Assembly (NCBI GenBank): GCA_016617855.1
Contig: JAECUM010004320.1
Location: forward strand, 1 to 64,000
Source: Megalonaias nervosa
Taxonomy: Eukaryota; Mollusca; Bivalvia; Unionida; Unionidae
DNA length: 64,000 bases
Direction: 5' to 3'
The notes beneath the pieces are model-generated. The model was given only the letters and a program-made list of their open reading frames with translations, searched no databases and was not told the origin of the DNA. The position numbers and the translations under genes are program-made. Positions 60,213 through 64,000 of the stretch are shown here, in pieces; the stretch's first letter is position 1; each line of letters begins with the position of its first letter.

Positions 60213-60388
60213 CCTTAATTTGTACAGCTATAATATTGTTGCCTGACCACCCGACACCTTAATTTATACAGCTATGGTGTTTTTGCCTGACCACCCGACG
60301 CCTTAATTTGTACAGCAATAGTATTGTTGCCGGACCACCCGACCCCTTAATTTGTACAGCTATAGTAGTGTTGCCTGACCACCCTAAG
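60213..60388. repeat. 44-bp tandem repeat, 4 units
   Basis: Starts at 60213, 60257, 60301 and 60345 give an exact 44-bp period. The unit is CCTTAATTTGTACAGCTATA plus GTATTGTTGCCTGACCACCC GACA. Confidence 0.95.
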
Positions 60389-61929
60389 ATCTCAACAGTT
60401 TGATCCCCCTTACCAATTAGCACAAAGAATAATGTTTTTAAACAATGCACAATGCTTTGCCGTTTCATTGATCAATTTATAATGTCTAATCTGATTGTCG
60501 CCTGATGGCCTATCATCCTCACGGAATTATGTGTACTTAAGCACTTATCATCGTCACGGAATTTATGTGTACTTCATACAAATAGATTATGTATGAACAA
60601 AAATATACTCTGATTTCTTTTACCTCGTACGGGTGGCTTATTTTCATTATCAGCTATTTCAAATTACTGAGTTCGGTTCACCCGCTACTGCACGAGCAAA
60701 GAACTTGCAGTGAGAAACCCAATTACCGCAAGTGAATTTTCAACTACAGCAAGTGTACATATTGAATAAGTTGACTTTTTATCACAATACAAGTTTTGTC
60801 AGGAAGTTGCTAAATTAAAAGAAAGTGATTTTTTCGGGGGGTGGGAAGTGGAGCATACATTACAGTTCGCCTAGGGCATACAAATGGGCCTGCACTGGAA
60901 AAATACAAATACATAAAAACATTTAACGGCCACATTCATTTATAAATTGACATCTTACACATTAAACTGAATCTGAGGTTGCTAATCCGTAACATTAGTG
61001 ACCAAGCTAAGAAGCTCGAGCTAAAAGTTCAATCACAAATCTGGATATAATATTGGAGTATTTCTGAAGCATTAAATGTTACCATGAGAACCAAACTTCC
61101 GAACATCCTGAATGATTAAGGACTGGCAGGGCGTTTTTGACTTTCTTACTCTGAGCTTGGGCTTGAATTTCGTGCTCAAAAAAGCTTCGAAAAAATTTAA
61201 CGCGGCCCCTTAGTCACGAATTTGTCGTTGACTCTATAATATTGGATTTTAACTCAAAAGAACACAAATCCGATCGACAATAACATTACTTTCAATAATC
61301 TGAAAACAACCATTTCAGTTGTATCTACTTTGTGAAAATTCAATGTTTGTAAAAACTTTCAACATCTATAACATCGCTTCAAGCTTTAAAGTTTGAAACT
61401 TGGTTAGGCTTTGTGATCAGGCAATTTCGTGACTATGAAGCCTGATCCACAGTGCAAATACCAAACACAAAACAAACGCTCAAACTGTAGCAGTCATAAT
61501 ACCACCCTTGCCACCCCCCACCCCCCCACCCCCAAAAAATGGCTAAATTGCATGCAGTTCTAAGAATCCTTATTTGAGACTGAATATGCTATTAGGTTAA
61601 GGCACTTTATGGATTGGAGAGTCAGCCGATAGTCTTTGACTTCCGTTGGCTACGATCCAAGTATTGGCCAATCAGAGCTCTTATCAACTGAGTATAAATA
61701 TGAGCATAAGAATATTTTTATAACCCAAAGACCTGGTCTGGAAATCACAAAATCAAAAATTCTGAGATCAAATTTACACTCTCAGCAAATCGGAGACGAG
61801 GTTTAAAAGTATCCATAATTTTGATTGGATGAAACAGAATCTCAAACTCACACTCCAGCTTAAGGGCTTCATGATTTCCAAAGCCTTCAATAACAGACCT
61901 GTCGACGAAAATGATAATGCAAAGGAAAA
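60389..61929. other. no gene seen
   Basis: AT-rich with a C-rich patch near 61512-61535. Short frames only. Confidence 0.5.
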
Positions 61930-62465
61930 GTCTATTTATTGAATATTTAACCGTTCACTCATTAACACACTCTTTAACTTGAGTATTCAACAATTCACTC
62001 ATCAGTGCCCTTTTAAACTTGAATATTTAACAATTCACTCATCAACACCCTTTTCCTTGAGTATTTAACAATTCACTCATCAACACCCTTTTCCCTGAAT
62101 ATTTAACAGTTCACTCATCAAGACACTCTTTTAACTTGAGTATTCAACAATTCACTCATCAGAACACCCTTTTCCTTGAGTATTTAAGAATTCACTCATC
62201 AGTGCCCTTTAAAACTTGAATATTTAATAATTAATTCATCAACACATCCTTTACCTTGAATATTTAACGATTCACTCATCAGTATGCCCTTTCCCTTGAG
62301 TATTTAATAATTCACTCATCAACATACCTTTCACCTTGAGTATTTAATAATTTACACATCAAAACACCCTTTACCTTAAATATTTAACAATTCTCTCATC
62401 AACGCACCCTTTTTGTGTATTTAACAATTTACTCACCAAAACCATTTTCCTTGAATACTGAACAA
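61930..62465. repeat. 37-45-bp minisatellite, about 13 units
   Basis: The unit is TTGAGTATTTAACAATTCAC plus TCATCAACACCCTTTTCC, with variants such as GTGCCC and GAATATTTAA. Confidence 0.93.
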
Positions 62466-62645
62466 AACTACGAAACGATTTCAACTACATCATACGTATC
62501 ACTTTAAGCAATAAACCTTGTTCTGAAAAGCTGGTGTTTACAACACTTGTTTAAAGAATTATTGGAAAAAGGATTTCAGACTCTTCAGTTACGAAACCTC
62601 TTGAGCGTAAACTCTGAAATCTTACTCGAATTCGAAAACATTCTG

Positions 62646-63941
62646 TATATAATCACTGATGTCAATCTGCATACTATCACCGATATCAATCTGCATAATA
62701 TCACTGATATCTGTTACGTGTAGGCTCGTACAAATGTAACAGAAGAAAAGAGTGAAGTCAACAAGCTTTGTATATTTTAACAAAATAATTTATTTCCCTA
62801 GAAAACAATGTAAAAATTGGAAAATAGAACTTACGGTTTGTGAATATAATCCAAAATTTAATCCTAAGAATGAAAAACACAAGTCCTATCACTAAATAGT
62901 TCTATTAGAATCCAGGTTCGAATCTCGACGACGTATCAAAATGGAAGGCGATGACGCCAGATGTGGTCCATGTACGAATATCAACAATTCCTCAACTGAA
63001 TTACAGTTTATGTTTCCGAATAAATCCAGAATAAATTTCCACTGAATTTCTTTCTCCCAGAATTTATAAAACAGTACACTCGTTTGGTTTTCTAGAGAAT
63101 AAATTATTTAAATTCCAAACACCAACGAATTTCAAAACAATCTGGTAACCTATCCGGCCTTCTAGGTATCAGGAATACAACTGACTGACGAGCGCTCAGA
63201 AAGGGTTATATATTCACCCGAATTATCATCCCGTTCTCGCGAGACAGACTACGTGATTTAATAACACTTGAAATACATAATAAGATATTTTCCAATTTGC
63301 ACGTAGCTCTATCTAAGAACTAGACTATCGCTCTAAAACAAATATAAAAATAAAACATTGTTTATCCAGATTAACACGTAGGCCAAAAAGGACCTTGAAA
63401 ACAGCCAATCGTATTCGTGTAGTGATTACACTACCGCGGACCAAGGTAAACTACAAATATTACTAATGTAATTCGTTTTACGTCTTAGATAAACAGAATT
63501 ACTGAAAAAGAATTTTGAATCCCTACAATAATCATTACAATAAAATGTAATGAAACAAAACTAAAATAAAAAAGAATTTTAAAACTAACACACAAGCAAT
63601 TTAATTACATATACGTAACATATCAATCTGCATATTATCACTGATATGAGTCTACACACTAGCACTGATATCAATTTGTATACTATTACTGATAATCAAT
63701 CCGTATATTATCACTTAAATTAATCTGCATAATATCACTTTTATGAGTCGGCATAGTATCACTGACATCAGTCTGTATATTAACACCAATATCAGTCTGC
63801 ATACAATCACTGATATTAGTCTGCACACTATCATTTATATTAATAAGAAGATATCAATATGCATATTGTCACTGATATCAATCGACATATATCAGCATTC
63901 ATGCTATCATTGATGTCAGTCTGTATACTATCACTGATATC
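62646..63941. repeat. 24-bp minisatellite interrupted by a solo LTR
   Basis: ACTGATATCAATCTGCATAC TATC-type units occur at 62646-62711 and continue at 63621-63941. The intervening 909 bp are the LTR. Removing the LTR and one TATC restores a continuous unit. Confidence 0.93.
62712..63620 (-). repeat. solo LTR of Gmr1-like family (TATC duplication)
   Basis: 909 bp, TGTTACG...CGTAACA, on the minus strand and flanked by TATC at 62708-62711 and 63621-63624. Very close to the LTR at 2033-2931, for example TCCTATCACTAAATAGTTCT and ATTAGAATCCAGGTTCGAAT. AGTCCT/ATTATT-type R and the U3 block AATCATTACAATAAAATGTA are conserved. Confidence 0.95.
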
Positions 63942-64000
63942 AAAAGGAATTAAGTATAGTTCCGTTTTGGGAAAGACTTAGATAAAGATGCATGCTAAGA

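Overview
This is an AT-rich metazoan nuclear DNA window with no recognisable host gene. I see no bacterial operons, no ribosomal RNA, no intact functional tRNA gene and no spliced host exon that I can defend. Almost everything identifiable is transposon-derived or tandemly repeated, and every transposon ORF is broken. A molluscan (or at least lophotrochozoan) host is my inference. It rests on the style of a tRNA-derived SINE (41870-42156), the heavy CA/TA/CT microsatellite load and the mix of Ty3/gypsy, Polinton and MITE-like elements. It is not proven by any gene here.

The left end (1-7657) holds two copies of one LTR retrotransposon family, head to head. A minus-strand copy runs off the left edge (gag and protease at 1-1874, its 5' LTR at 2033-2931). 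It sits inside the gag gene of a plus-strand copy (2932-7657). The plus copy preserves the pol order gag, CCHC knuckle, protease, integrase, reverse transcriptase, RNase H, polypurine tract, LTR. Integrase lying before RT is the arrangement of the Gmr1-like group of Ty3/gypsy elements, and the capsid region resembles the retroviral-type Gag related to SCAN domains. Both copies are dead: stops, frameshifts and loss of the integrase catalytic Glu region.

The same LTR family recurs through the window. There are two solo LTRs with clean 4-bp target-site duplications (59129-60078, GTAC; 62712-63620, TATC), an older LTR with a 5-bp duplication (15149-18064, ATTAC), and two diverged fragments (23836-24245, 45613-45975). 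The old LTR is split by a ~2-kb TIR element (15442-17452), which itself carries a GGGCGCCCGCAG-ended MITE (15707-15913). The 62712 LTR lies exactly within a 24-bp minisatellite.

Other mobile DNA: a decayed Polinton/Maverick fragment on the minus strand (47019-48484: jelly-roll-type capsid-family protein, Cys/His-rich protein, adenain-like protease); a ~550-codon pseudogene of a dispersed metazoan Cys-rich ORF family of unknown function (37310-38960, minus); a non-LTR reverse transcriptase scrap (36547-36900); SINE or tRNA-like pieces (14297-14332, 18580-18647, 41870-42156); and several MITE-like hairpin families.

Tandem arrays are abundant: a 56-bp satellite with a conserved TGCGATCGCA palindrome (25733-27960, about 40 units), a 26-bp array with higher-order structure (33259-34826, about 60 units), many shorter minisatellites, and long microsatellites. 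The remaining intervals are AT-rich sequence in which I see no gene.
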